This document shows positions 5,726 through 14,157 of a DNA stretch of 21,323 nucleotides, piece by piece. Numbering within the stretch: the stretch's first letter is position 1; every line of letters begins with the position of its first letter. Source of the stretch: a virus; the IMG/VR virus record IMGVR_UViG_3300023184_000591, positions 1-21,323 of that record. One strand, given 5' to 3'. Below the pieces are notes generated by a model that was not told the DNA's origin, ran no database searches, and saw nothing but the letters and a program-made list of their open reading frames with translations. A program made the position numbers and the translations under genes.

Positions 5726-8386
5726 ATGAGTTATGTAGACTGTCTATTAGACAGAGCCAAAGATAGGATACACGTTGTAGAACGTGTTCGAGGCGAAAGG
5801 GTATACCAAGAATATCCAGCCAAATATGTATTCTATTACAACGATCCACGCGGCAAGTTCCGCACCATTTACGATACCCCGGTATCTAGATTCAGCACAC
5901 ACAACAGCAAAGAGTTCCACAAGGAACTCAAGGCCAATAACAAAAAAGATACATGGGAGAGTGACATCAACCCAGTGTTTCGCTGCCTTGAAGAACACTA
6001 TCTAGGACGCGAAAGTCCTAAATTGCAGACAGCATTTTTTGACATTGAGGTTGACTTTGATCCTGTGCTGGGCTTTAGTAAACCCGAAGATCCATTCAAT
6101 GCCATCACTGCCATATCAGTTTACCTAGACTGGTTAGATCGCATGGTCACACTGGTAGTACCACCTAAGAGCCTAAGCTGGGAGACTGCACAAGAGATAG
6201 CCAGTCGCTATGACAACTGTTTCTTGTTTGATCGTGAGCGAGACTTGCTGGATACATTCCTAAGTCTTATTGAAGATGCTGATATCCTAAGCGGCTGGAA
6301 CAGTGAAGGCTTTGATATTCCTTATACTGTTATGCGTATACAGCGAGTGTTGACCAAAGATGATACACGCAGATTCTGTCTGTGGGGACAGTTTCCTAAA
6401 CCAAGAACATTTGAACGATTCGGTGCAGAGAACATTACATTTGACTTGATTGGTCGAGTGCATATGGACTATATGCAACTGTATCGCAAATACACCTATG
6501 AAGAACGACACAGCTATAGCCTAGATGCTATTGCTGAGTACGAACTAGATGAACGTAAGACTCAATACGAAGGCACGTTGGACCAACTGTACAACAAAGA
6601 CTTCCCTACGTTCATTGAATACAACAGACAAGACACCATGCTGTTGGCCAAGCTAGATAAGAAACTGCGTTTCTTGGACTTGGCTAACGAACTAGCACAC
6701 GACAACACCGTGTTGCTGGCAACGACCATGGGCGCAGTGGCTGTTACTGAGCAGGCCATCATTAATGAAGCGCATCAGCAAGGTTTAGTAGTTCAAAATA
6801 GGAAAAACAGAGATGAATCTAATGACACGCAAGCGGCAGGTGCCTACGTTGCTTTCCCCAAAAAAGGCATGCACGACTGGATTGGTGCGATTGACATCAA
6901 CTCGCTCTATCCCTCGGCTATTCGTTCCCTCAACATGGCCTGTGAAACAATTATCGGACAACTCCGACCGATAATGACCGACAGGTACATTAAAGAAAAG
7001 ATTGATGCTGGAGCAACTTTTGCTGATGCATGGGAAAACATGTTTGGCAGTTTAGAATACACTGCGGTCATGGCAGGAGAAGTGGGCACTGAGATCACTA
7101 TTGACTGGGAAACTGGTGGCAGTGATGTCATGAGTGCCGCGGACGTTTGGCGCATGATCTTTGATAGCAATCAACCTTGGATATTGAGTGCCAACGGCAC
7201 TATATTCAAGTACGACAAGAAGGGCATTGTGCCTGGCTTGTTGGAACGTTGGTATGCTGAACGTAAAGAACTACAAGCCAAGAAGAAGGAGGCAGAAACA
7301 TATGAAGACAAAGCATTCTGGGACAAGCGTCAGTTGGTTAAGAAGATTAACCTAAACAGTTTGTATGGTGCTATTCTTAACCCCGGTTGTAGATTCTTTG
7401 ACAAGCGCATTGGCCAATCAACTACCTTAACTGGTCGTGCTATTGCTAGACACATGGATAGCTATGTAAACGAGTGTATCACTGGCGAGTATAACCATAC
7501 CGGCGATGCTATCATATATGGCGACACAGACAGCGTGTACTTTACTGCTTGGCCTGCCCTAAAGCGGGAAGTAGAATCGGGGCGCATGGAGTGGAACAAG
7601 GACATCTGTGTTGAGCTCTACGACAGCATTGGCGAACAGGTCAATGAATCGTTCCCAGGCTTTATGGAACGTGCATTCCACACTCCACGTGACATGGGCG
7701 CTATCATCAAAGGCGGTCGAGAACTGGTTGCTGAAAAAGGCCTGTTCATTAAAAAGAAACGCTATGCTGTATTGATTTACGATCTAGAGAACAATAGACT
7801 AGACGTAAACGGCAAGCCGGGTAAGGTTAAGGCCATGGGACTAGACTTGAAGCGTAGTGATACACCCAAGACTGTGCAGGACTTCCTTAGTGAGCTATTA
7901 CTCAAGGTCCTAACTGGTACACAGCAAGACGAGATTTACGATCGAGTACGCGAGTTTAAACTGGCGTTCCAGGATCGTCCTGCTTGGGAGAAAGGTACAC
8001 CTAAACGTGTTAACAACTTGACCAAGTATACTGCGGACGAAGCTAGACTGGGCAAGGCTAACATGCCCGGGCACGTGAGGGCTGCAATGAACTGGAACAG
8101 TCTACGTAGGATGCACAGTGACAACTACAGCATGCAGATTGTAGATGGCATGAAGACCATCGTGTGTAAACTAAAAGACAATCCCTTGGGCTTTACCAGC
8201 GTGGGTTACCCTACAGACGAGAATCACATTCCCACTTGGTTCAAGGAGTTGCCATTTGATGACAACAAGATGGAAGCGGGCATTGTAGATCAAAAGGTAG
8301 AAAACTTGCTGGGCGTATTGGGTTGGGACATACCAAATCATACAGAAATTAAAACTACATTCGATAGTTTGTTTTCGTTTGAATAA
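5726..8386 (+). CDS. 43: Replicative DNA polymerase, family B (T4 gp43 type)
   Basis: This 886-residue protein copies the phage genome and proofreads. It starts after a good SD (TAGGGAG). The 3'-5' exonuclease motifs are intact: Exo I FFDIEVDF (D106), Exo II GWNSEGFDIPY and Exo III YNRQDTMLL. The polymerase motifs are also complete: motif A DINSLYPS (D390), motif B KKINLNSLYG (K540-G548) and motif C YGDTDS (D600, D602). A KKKRY segment follows. Length is close to T4 gp43 (898). It would work with the sliding clamp encoded directly downstream. In T4 the clamp gene 45 is upstream of 43 with 44, 62 and regA between; here the order is 43 then 45, and no clamp loader lies in the window. Confidence 0.97.
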   Translation: MSYVDCLLDRAKDRIHVVERVRGERVYQEYPAKYVFYYNDPRGKFRTIYDTPVSRFSTHNSKEFHKELKANNKKDTWESDINPVFRCLEEHYLGRESPKLQTAFFDIEVDFDPVLGFSKPEDPFNAITAISVYLDWLDRMVTLVVPPKSLSWETAQEIASRYDNCFLFDRERDLLDTFLSLIEDADILSGWNSEGFDIPYTVMRIQRVLTKDDTRRFCLWGQFPKPRTFERFGAENITFDLIGRVHMDYMQLYRKYTYEERHSYSLDAIAEYELDERKTQYEGTLDQLYNKDFPTFIEYNRQDTMLLAKLDKKLRFLDLANELAHDNTVLLATTMGAVAVTEQAIINEAHQQGLVVQNRKNRDESNDTQAAGAYVAFPKKGMHDWIGAIDINSLYPSAIRSLNMACETIIGQLRPIMTDRYIKEKIDAGATFADAWENMFGSLEYTAVMAGEVGTEITIDWETGGSDVMSAADVWRMIFDSNQPWILSANGTIFKYDKKGIVPGLLERWYAERKELQAKKKEAETYEDKAFWDKRQLVKKINLNSLYGAILNPGCRFFDKRIGQSTTLTGRAIARHMDSYVNECITGEYNHTGDAIIYGDTDSVYFTAWPALKREVESGRMEWNKDICVELYDSIGEQVNESFPGFMERAFHTPRDMGAIIKGGRELVAEKGLFIKKKRYAVLIYDLENNRLDVNGKPGKVKAMGLDLKRSDTPKTVQDFLSELLLKVLTGTQQDEIYDRVREFKLAFQDRPAWEKGTPKRVNNLTKYTADEARLGKANMPGHVRAAMNWNSLRRMHSDNYSMQIVDGMKTIVCKLKDNPLGFTSVGYPTDENHIPTWFKELPFDDNKMEAGIVDQKVENLLGVLGWDIPNHTEIKTTFDSLFSFE

Positions 8387-8404
8387 AAAAGTTTCAGGAA
8401 TGTA

Positions 8405-8433
8405 TTGTATCTCTAAATACAATCATGTATAAT
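8405..8433 (+). promoter_or_regulatory. Sigma70-like promoter for the sliding-clamp operon
   Basis: -35 TTGTAT (8405-8410), a 17-base spacer, and a perfect -10 TATAAT (8428-8433). The spacer carries TCTAAATA (8412-8419), one base off the T4 late box, so two promoter types may overlap. The start should fall near 8440, just before the SD AGGAG at 8444-8448. Confidence 0.65.
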
Positions 8434-8453
8434 CTTATTTCACAGGAGAATTT

Positions 8454-9191
8454 ATGAAAGATCAGCTATTAGAAATCGTCCAGCACACACATGGACTTGG
8501 TATTATTGACCTTGTTAAGGTAGTAGGTACCGCAACAGGTACTGTTGTCAGTGGCATTGCCGGCGACCGTAGCGTTATCGTGGAAGCAGAATTCAATGCA
8601 CCAGTTGCTGAATTTGTTGGCACGTTTGGTATGCCCAACTTGGGCAAGCTGAATACTATCCTTAACATCAGCGAGTATCGCGAAGATGCTAAATTGAGTC
8701 TGAGCACACAAAAAGACAGTGACGGCAAAGATGTACCGGATGGTATCAAATTTGAAAACAAAGCTGGAGACTTTAAAAACGACTATCGTTTTATGGCCAC
8801 TAATGTTATCAATGACAAATTAAAAACTGTCAAGTTCAAAGGTGTCAAGTGGGGCGTAGAAGTTGAGCCCACAGTATTGAGTGTACAACGTCTCAAGTTC
8901 CAACACCAGGCGCACAACGAAGAAGTATTCTTTATTGCCAAGACTGACGGCAAAGGCAACTTGAAGTTCCACTTTGGTGATCACAGCAGCCACGCAGGTG
9001 ACTTTGTGTTTGCTACCAATGTCACAGGTTCAGTTACCAAGGCATGGTCGTGGCCCATTAACGCTGTATTCAGCATCTTGAACCTAACTGGTGACAAGGT
9101 CTTGCGTTTCAGCGATGAGGGTGCGGCACAGATCACTGTGGACAGCGGCATGGCTAAGTGGACTTACACTATTCCGGCGCAGACAAAATGA
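8454..9191 (+). CDS. 45: DNA polymerase sliding clamp (T4 gp45 type)
   Basis: This 245-residue protein is close in length to T4 gp45 (228). It forms a ring around DNA that tethers the polymerase; in T4 it also activates late transcription. The sequence shows the repeated two-layer beta pattern of clamps: a helix at the start (LLEIVQHTHGLG), VSGIAGDRSVIVEAEF, then FVGTFGMPNLGKLNTILNI, and a second half with TVLSVQRLKFQ and WSWPINAVFSILNL ending in WTYTIPAQ. Specific clamp residues cannot be checked by eye, so the call rests on the pattern, the length and the place just after the polymerase. It has its own promoter and SD, and its stop overlaps the next ATG. Confidence 0.75.
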   Translation: MKDQLLEIVQHTHGLGIIDLVKVVGTATGTVVSGIAGDRSVIVEAEFNAPVAEFVGTFGMPNLGKLNTILNISEYREDAKLSLSTQKDSDGKDVPDGIKFENKAGDFKNDYRFMATNVINDKLKTVKFKGVKWGVEVEPTVLSVQRLKFQHQAHNEEVFFIAKTDGKGNLKFHFGDHSSHAGDFVFATNVTGSVTKAWSWPINAVFSILNLTGDKVLRFSDEGAAQITVDSGMAKWTYTIPAQTK

Positions 9192-9553
9192 TCAAAGGTC
9201 TCCAGGGCGAGCGGCATGTAACGGTCACTGGTGGTAATACCAGTGTACCTTATGTTAATATTGGCCTAGACAAGCCCATGGCAGGTGTGATTAGGGTCAG
9301 TGGGACCGACATGCAGGTGTTTGATGGCACAAGTTGGATGACCATGAACACCAGCTACGCCACTGTGGGACTGAGTAATGCAGCCCAAGATGCCATAGAC
9401 TGGGTGCAGTACAAGATGCAGGAAGAACGTGATATGGAAGTGATTAAAGCCCAATATCCGCACTTAACCGAAGCCATTGAAGAAGTAGAACACGCTAAGA
9501 AGGCTTTACAGACCCTGATAGCACTAACAAAAGAGTACGATGTTGCAGGATAA
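9188..9553 (+). CDS. Conserved phage protein with fibre-like N-terminus and coiled-coil C-terminus, unknown
   Basis: This protein has 121 residues from the ATG at 9188, coupled to the clamp stop by ATGA. An in-frame start at 9158 would overlap the clamp more and has no SD. The N-terminal half is beta-rich with a pattern seen in phage virion or fibre-attached segments: GNTSVPYVNIGLDKPMAGVI, then RVSGTDMQVFDGTSWMTM. The C-terminal half is helical and charged (DAIDWVQYKMQEERDMEV, then EEVEHAKKALQTLIAL) and could form a coiled coil. The function is unknown; a virion-associated role is a guess from the first half. It overlaps the DpdA gene by 14 bases. Confidence 0.75.
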   Translation: MIKGLQGERHVTVTGGNTSVPYVNIGLDKPMAGVIRVSGTDMQVFDGTSWMTMNTSYATVGLSNAAQDAIDWVQYKMQEERDMEVIKAQYPHLTEAIEEVEHAKKALQTLIALTKEYDVAG

Positions 9554-11237
9554 TTTAACAGCTAAACAACGCGATTATGCCGTATATCTCCCGGCTATCT
9601 CGGGATTTTATGCCACGTTCGTAGGTAGGCAGCGTAAAGAGCAGTATGTAGACCCCGCTAGGTTTCCTGCAGGCCTAACAGACATGGAACAGATGAATTG
9701 GCTGGCTAGCCAACAGGCATTATTTCCTTATCGTTGGAGTCTATATAGTGCAGGGCATGCCAACTTGGATCTCACCAAACCCGATGCCAGTGAGGACATG
9801 GTACGTGCTCGTGAATCAGGCACATTCATGCTGGGAGACTCGGGTGGATTCCAAATTGCCAAAGGCTTATGGCAGGGCGAGTGGCGTGATCCCAACAGCG
9901 CAGAAGTAAAACAAAAAATGGCTGCACTGGTGGCAGCGGGCGTGACCACCGTTCCTGTCGTAGACAAGGCAGGCAATCCAGTCATTAACAAAAAAACTGG
10001 ACAGCCCAAAACAAAAATCATAGATCCTGTACGTGAATACCAAGACCTACTGGATGCTGCACAAGTCAAGCGGCAGGCGGTGTTGGCATGGCTAGACAAC
10101 ATCAGCGACTATGCAATGACCCTGGATATTCCAACTTGGGTTATTAAAGATCGTAAAGCCAGCGATGCTTGCGGTATCACTACCTTACAAGAAGCAGTAG
10201 ATGCTACCAAGTTCAATAACGAATACTTTATGCGACATCGCCGCGGCGTCAGTGAAGGTGGTACTCGTGTGCTGAACGTGTTGCAAGGTGCCAATCATGC
10301 TGACGCCGAAGCATGGTATCAGACCATGAAGGTCTATTGCGATCCTGCGGTATATCCAGGCAAGCACTTTGATGGTTGGGCCATGGGTGGACAAAACATG
10401 TGCGATGTACATCTAGTGTTACTACGACTAGTATCACTACGTTATGATAATCTATTACAAGAAGGCGTACACGATTGGATGCACTTCTTGGGTACAAGTA
10501 AACTGGAGTGGGCATTATTGTTAACTGATATACAGCGAGCCGTAAGGAAATATGTCAACCCCAAGTTCACTATCAGCTTTGACTGTGCGAGTCCGTTCCT
10601 AGCAACTGCTAATGGACAGGTCTATAACGAAATATCATTGCCTCATGAGGATAAGTGGAGTTATCGCATGACTCCTATTGCCGACGATAAGAAGTATTCA
10701 TCTGACACTAGACAGTTTAGTACGGCGGCCATCGCTGATGGCCTGATTGATCACTTTGACGAGAGCCCTATTAGTCGCCTATGCAAAATGCGAGACATTT
10801 GCATCTATGCGCCCGGAGACGTAAATAAGAATGGTAAGGAAGGTCGTACCAGCTGGGATAGTTTTAGCTATGCACTACTAATGGGACACAATGTCTGGAT
10901 GCATATTGAAGCTGTACAACGTGCTAATCGTGAATACGATGCAGGTACATGGCCCAGCATGATGCGTAACGATCGTGGTGAGCATGAATTCTTCCGTGAC
11001 ATTGTTGATGCTGTATTTGCTGCACCCGATAGAGATACTGCCAATGCCATCATTGAGCACTACAGTCGCTATTGGATGAACATTATTGGCACACGCGGTA
11101 ACAAAGGATTAAAGACCATCAACGCAGGTACCATGGCAGATGAATTGATTGAGTTTGAGGGCGCATTGCAAGCCAAGCCCGAAAAGAAAGAAAAGAAGAA
11201 ACCGGTCATTAACGAAAGTATTTTTGATTTAAGCTAA
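9540..11237 (+). CDS. dpdA: DpdA: TGT-like enzyme inserting 7-deazaguanine into DNA
   Basis: This 565-residue protein is related to tRNA-guanine transglycosylase (TGT). TGT-family features visible: DSGGFQ (D100-Q105, base-binding motif), DYAMTLDIPTWV, a GGQ element in FDGWAMGGQNMCD, and FDCASPF, in which D348 aligns with the nucleophilic aspartate of the FDC.PTR motif. The classic tRNA-TGT zinc motif CxCxxC is absent. Larger size, a phage setting and the nearby folE, queD and queE genes all favour DpdA, which swaps guanine in DNA for a 7-deazaguanine base, protecting against restriction. An insertion near residues 140-163 has the pattern DKAGNPVINKKTGQPK. The C-terminal tail is lysine-rich (KPEKKEKKKP). 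The exact DpdA subfamily and the final base are not determined. Confidence 0.85.
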   Translation: MLQDNLTAKQRDYAVYLPAISGFYATFVGRQRKEQYVDPARFPAGLTDMEQMNWLASQQALFPYRWSLYSAGHANLDLTKPDASEDMVRARESGTFMLGDSGGFQIAKGLWQGEWRDPNSAEVKQKMAALVAAGVTTVPVVDKAGNPVINKKTGQPKTKIIDPVREYQDLLDAAQVKRQAVLAWLDNISDYAMTLDIPTWVIKDRKASDACGITTLQEAVDATKFNNEYFMRHRRGVSEGGTRVLNVLQGANHADAEAWYQTMKVYCDPAVYPGKHFDGWAMGGQNMCDVHLVLLRLVSLRYDNLLQEGVHDWMHFLGTSKLEWALLLTDIQRAVRKYVNPKFTISFDCASPFLATANGQVYNEISLPHEDKWSYRMTPIADDKKYSSDTRQFSTAAIADGLIDHFDESPISRLCKMRDICIYAPGDVNKNGKEGRTSWDSFSYALLMGHNVWMHIEAVQRANREYDAGTWPSMMRNDRGEHEFFRDIVDAVFAAPDRDTANAIIEHYSRYWMNIIGTRGNKGLKTINAGTMADELIEFEGALQAKPEKKEKKKPVINESIFDLS

Positions 11238-11249
11238 TTGGAGGTTGTA

Positions 11250-11441
11250 ATGGAAGATGTTAAACGAGAGATACGTATTGCCACTAATGAGTACACACGC
11301 CTGGGACGCGAACTAGAATCTGCTGCGCCCGAGCAACGTGCTGATTTGGAACAACAGCGGTTGCAATTACACAACAAATTGTCTATACTGTATAAACAAG
11401 AGTATGAACAACGAGACATCGTTGATCATGACGATCATTAA
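11250..11441 (+). CDS. Small coiled-coil protein, unknown
   Basis: This protein has 63 residues. The ATG at 11250 stands five bases after a strong SD (GGAGG, 11240-11244), so it is preferred over an in-frame start at 11238. The whole chain is charged helix: DVKREIRIATNEYTRLGREL, then QRADLEQQRLQLHNKLSI, then LYKQEYEQRD, ending in an acidic-histidine tail HDDH. Heptad-like spacing of leucines suggests a coiled coil or an antiparallel helical pair. There is no known family. It follows DpdA at 12 bases and may belong to the same transcript. Confidence 0.7.
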   Translation: MEDVKREIRIATNEYTRLGRELESAAPEQRADLEQQRLQLHNKLSILYKQEYEQRDIVDHDDH

Positions 11442-11461
11442 CCCTTAACCTGAGATTCGAG

Positions 11462-11968
11462 ATGATTAGACAAGGACATGAAGATGCCAGTTTCTTCTAC
11501 GGCATTGAAATTGAGCGCACACCTGCATACGGTAAGAAAACCCTGTTTGTAGTCGGGGTACAAACTGAAGATGATATTGCCCAACACATTAACGGATGTG
11601 AGCACATTTACTTTGGTGCTAACATGAGTTTTCCCAATCCTGATGTTAACGATGCCAACACGTGGGACCAGTGGCAAGATATGATTACGCCGTTCTTGAG
11701 AGCAGGTTACTTATGCTCATTGGATATTGATGTTCAATCTGTAGAAGGCCTACTAGAGTGTGGCCTTACCGAATACCACAACTTTATCCCAATGATATCA
11801 GTCAAGATACCCTACTTGCAACAGCTGGGATATAATGCCACTGTCAAAATTGATGACAAAGATTTCGATGCCACCAATCCCGGTGTATGGTGTCACAGCC
11901 TACACTCCTTAACCAACCCTGCTAACTTTACCAGCTGGCGGGAATACACGAAAGATGAACTAGTATGA
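11462..11968 (+). CDS. Conserved phage protein of unknown function in the modification cluster
   Basis: This protein has 168 residues. The start lies after GAG-rich bases (GAGATTCGAG) that give only a poor SD. It is soluble and aromatic-rich: DASFFYGIEIERTPAYGK, then CEHIYFGANMSFPNPD, then GYLCSLDIDVQSVEGLLECG, then YHNFIPMISVKIPYLQQLGY, and VKIDDKDFDATNPGVWCH. The alternation of strands (LFVVGV, HIYFGA, CSLDID, MISVKI) with helices suggests a partial TIM-barrel-like alpha/beta fold. I recall similar proteins in marine T4-like phages without a known function. Its position after DpdA and before the T-fold-like gene allows a role in base modification, but nothing in the sequence proves it. It is coupled to the next gene by ATGA. 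Confidence 0.75.
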   Translation: MIRQGHEDASFFYGIEIERTPAYGKKTLFVVGVQTEDDIAQHINGCEHIYFGANMSFPNPDVNDANTWDQWQDMITPFLRAGYLCSLDIDVQSVEGLLECGLTEYHNFIPMISVKIPYLQQLGYNATVKIDDKDFDATNPGVWCHSLHSLTNPANFTSWREYTKDELV

Positions 11969-12297
11969 TTAGACGTACCGTAAGAAGCATTGTCAAATGG
12001 GCTATGGACGACCCACAACAACTTAATTACAATAATAAATTAACCAATCTCACTATTGGTAATATAGAAGCCAGTTCCAGTCGAGATGAAGAAGACCGTG
12101 TCATACGCCGGCCGGGCATGATGTTTACTGTTTACCCTGCAGAAGGTGGTACAGTGATACAATGTAAACCCAATCACCATAACGAAATGACTAAAAATTC
12201 ACCCAGTCACCCTAGGCTGTACGTCATACACGACGATGCTGCATTTAACGACGAACTTGCCAACATTATTCATATGGAAAGGATTAGACTGCTATGA
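11965..12297 (+). CDS. Conserved small phage protein, unknown
   Basis: This protein has 110 residues and starts within the upstream stop (ATGA, 11965-11968). The N-terminus is basic (MIRRTVRSIVKWAMDDPQQL). The centre has short strands (RRPGMMFTVYPAEGGTVIQC), then a polar loop KPNHHNEMTKNSPSHP, strand LYVIHD and a final helix NDELANIIHMERIRLL. It has no membrane segment and no motif that I can assign. It ends in a second ATGA overlap with the T-fold-like gene, so three genes (11462-12734) are translationally coupled and probably act together. Confidence 0.75.
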   Translation: MIRRTVRSIVKWAMDDPQQLNYNNKLTNLTIGNIEASSSRDEEDRVIRRPGMMFTVYPAEGGTVIQCKPNHHNEMTKNSPSHPRLYVIHDDAAFNDELANIIHMERIRLL

Positions 12298-12734
12298 ACC
12301 AAGAACAAAGAGAAACTGTCGAGCGAGTCAAAGCTCGCGCTAAACGCAAAATTTGGGTCACGTTCCAGAAAGAAGGTATGCATTGCTATCCAGCAGCAGC
12401 AACGGATCCCACACTGGCCACAGGAGATGAATATGATGTCTCGTTTCTTGCTAGTCCTCATCGCCACATCTTTCATTTCCGGGTGTGGATCAATGTGTCG
12501 CATAATGACAGGGACATCGAATTCATCCAGTTCAAACGATGGATGGAGAATTTGTATAGCGATAACATACTAAAACTAGATTACAAAAGTTGCGAAATGA
12601 TGTCAGACGATTTGTATGACAAAATCGCTGATCGGTATCCCGGACACACGGTCTGGATTGAAGTCTCCGAGGATGGTGAAAACGGAGCCTTTATTAAATA
12701 TGAAACTCACCTACCAAAACTTATTAGTGTTTAA
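12294..12734 (+). CDS. Possible T-fold (QueD-like) protein lacking the usual catalytic residues
   Basis: This protein has 146 residues and is coupled to its upstream neighbour by ATGA. By eye, residues 20-133 line up with 6-carboxytetrahydropterin synthase (QueD): GMHCYP (H30) with the first zinc His, SPHRHIFHFRVWI (H56, H58) with the LHGH strand, RDIEFIQFKRW with the 'DF.dLK' helix, SCEMMSDDLYDKI (E101) with 'TSE...wi', and VWIEVSEDGENGAF (E126) with the last strand. The zinc triad is kept, but the catalytic Cys before HxH and the DH pair are not (LDY at 95-97). If the fold is right, it may bind a pterin or deazapurine without normal QueD chemistry. A different fold with chance histidines is possible. 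The whole family may be only 'conserved phage protein'. Confidence 0.7.
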   Translation: MNQEQRETVERVKARAKRKIWVTFQKEGMHCYPAAATDPTLATGDEYDVSFLASPHRHIFHFRVWINVSHNDRDIEFIQFKRWMENLYSDNILKLDYKSCEMMSDDLYDKIADRYPGHTVWIEVSEDGENGAFIKYETHLPKLISV

Positions 12735-12743
12735 GGAAATAAT

Positions 12744-12986
12744 ATGGCACAACCTGCATGGTTAAAAAAATATCTGCGCTTCAAACCTGAAGTCAATAAC
12801 ATCTTTGACGGCTTAGAAGAATATCGCGATTTCTGCGCTCGTTACGGGCATGTGTTCAACGAAGCTGACTTGGGTAATGAATACAGCCCATTCTCAGAAA
12901 TGATGCGTGTCAAGCGCGGCAAGTATCCACGTGATAACTGGGGATGGTTGATTAAAAACACTCGCATGGAACCTAGAAATGCGTAA
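12744..12986 (+). CDS. Small conserved phage protein, unknown
   Basis: This protein has 80 residues with an AAGGA SD before the ATG. The sequence is charged and aromatic: QPAWLKKYLRFKPEVNNI, then GLEEYRDFCARYGHVFNE, then MMRVKRGKYPRDNWGWLI. It appears helical, with a tryptophan-rich C-terminus. I know of similar uncharacterised proteins in T4-like marine phages. The last eight bases overlap the start of the glycosyltransferase gene, which suggests co-expression but not necessarily shared function. Confidence 0.75.
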   Translation: MAQPAWLKKYLRFKPEVNNIFDGLEEYRDFCARYGHVFNEADLGNEYSPFSEMMRVKRGKYPRDNWGWLIKNTRMEPRNA

Positions 12987-14157
12987 ACTCTATTACATGG
13001 GGCTAGAGCCCTACAAAGCAAGATATACTCTACAACTGCAAGAGTGGAATCGTGCTGTGTTTGAACAACGCGGCATTGACTATGTTATAGTACCCGGCGA
13101 AACACTCAGTAACGATCAAGCAATTGTTACAGGACAGGTATTAGATGCACACGGACGCACATACTTTGGTATGAGTCAGTTAATGAATCTGATTAAGATG
13201 ATGAAAGCAGGAGAATTAAACAATGAAGATGTGGTCTATTTTGAGGACATGTTTCAGCCCGGCATCGAGAGCCTACCTTATATCCTCAAGCAAATCGATA
13301 GTAGCCACCGTCCTCGTATTTTTGTTCGCTGTCTTGCCCAGTCTATTGATCCTGACGATTTTGTTCATGTGTGGAATATGCAAGAGTTTATGGGTCATTA
13401 CGAAAAGATGGTTGATTCGTTTGTGGACGGAGTACTTGCAACCAATGAAGAAATGGTAATGCACATGAAGATTGCAGGTTGGCGGGCTCCCGTCTACAAT
13501 ATTTCAGGACTAGCATTTGGCAAAGATGAAGTACGTGCCCGTGTACCCGGTGAACTAAAAGAGTTTGGAGATCGTGCTATGCGTGTGGGCTTTGCTGCAC
13601 GTTGGGATCAAGAGAAGCAGCCAGACTTCTACATGGATCTCATCGAATCATGGCATACTCAATATCCAAATCATCCAGTAGAGTTTTGTATCTTTAGTGG
13701 TGCAAAATTAAAGAGCAATAACGACAGCTACATGGCACGTACACGCGATCTACAAGCACGTGGTATGCTTACTATCTATGAGGACTTGGAAAAGAATGAC
13801 TACTACAGTCTCCTTAATGACACTCGTGTGCTTTTTAATTGCGCTTTACAAGATTGGGTCTCAAACACTGTATCAGAAGCGGACACTCTTGGTTGTAATG
13901 TACTTTACCCTGCTTATCGCAGTTTCCCTGAGACCTTTGCTAACGACCATACTCGAATGTATATACCCTGGAGCCTCGACGATGCTATTGCCAAGCTAGA
14001 AGATTTGCTAGGATATCATCATGTAAGTCAGGGATTGATTAGTGATTGGAATGACGGTACTATTGATCGCATATGTGATATACTAGAAGGCAAAGGTAAC
14101 AAGTGGTTGCGCATGAGCACTGATTATCGGAAACACACACATGAGACCAAATACTAA
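12979..14157 (+). CDS. Glycosyltransferase-like protein (GT-B fold, GT4-like)
   Basis: This protein has 392 residues and starts eight bases inside the previous gene. The C-terminal half shows the nucleotide-sugar-binding arrangement of GT-B enzymes: RVGFAARWDQEKQPDFYMDL (the 'vGR...KG' region), VEFCIFSGAK, then LTIYEDLEKNDYYSLLNDTR, and SNTVSEADTLGCNVLYPAYR with the 'E..A.G..V' motif where the donor phosphate usually binds. The N-terminal half would bind the acceptor. Acceptor candidates are modified DNA bases, virion proteins or host surface sugars. The following GalE-type gene could supply or convert UDP-sugars. It overlaps that gene by 17 bases. Confidence 0.75.
   Translation: MRKLYYMGLEPYKARYTLQLQEWNRAVFEQRGIDYVIVPGETLSNDQAIVTGQVLDAHGRTYFGMSQLMNLIKMMKAGELNNEDVVYFEDMFQPGIESLPYILKQIDSSHRPRIFVRCLAQSIDPDDFVHVWNMQEFMGHYEKMVDSFVDGVLATNEEMVMHMKIAGWRAPVYNISGLAFGKDEVRARVPGELKEFGDRAMRVGFAARWDQEKQPDFYMDLIESWHTQYPNHPVEFCIFSGAKLKSNNDSYMARTRDLQARGMLTIYEDLEKNDYYSLLNDTRVLFNCALQDWVSNTVSEADTLGCNVLYPAYRSFPETFANDHTRMYIPWSLDDAIAKLEDLLGYHHVSQGLISDWNDGTIDRICDILEGKGNKWLRMSTDYRKHTHETKY

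Noticed and set aside
8387-8453. Terminator after the polymerase gene
   Set aside because: No stem-loop with T-run is seen; the AAAAAAG stretch stands alone. Only the clamp promoter is supported.
12294-12734. Calling this gene QueD outright
   Set aside because: The gene at 16992 carries the QueD catalytic residues. This one lacks them, so only a T-fold-like candidate is claimed.
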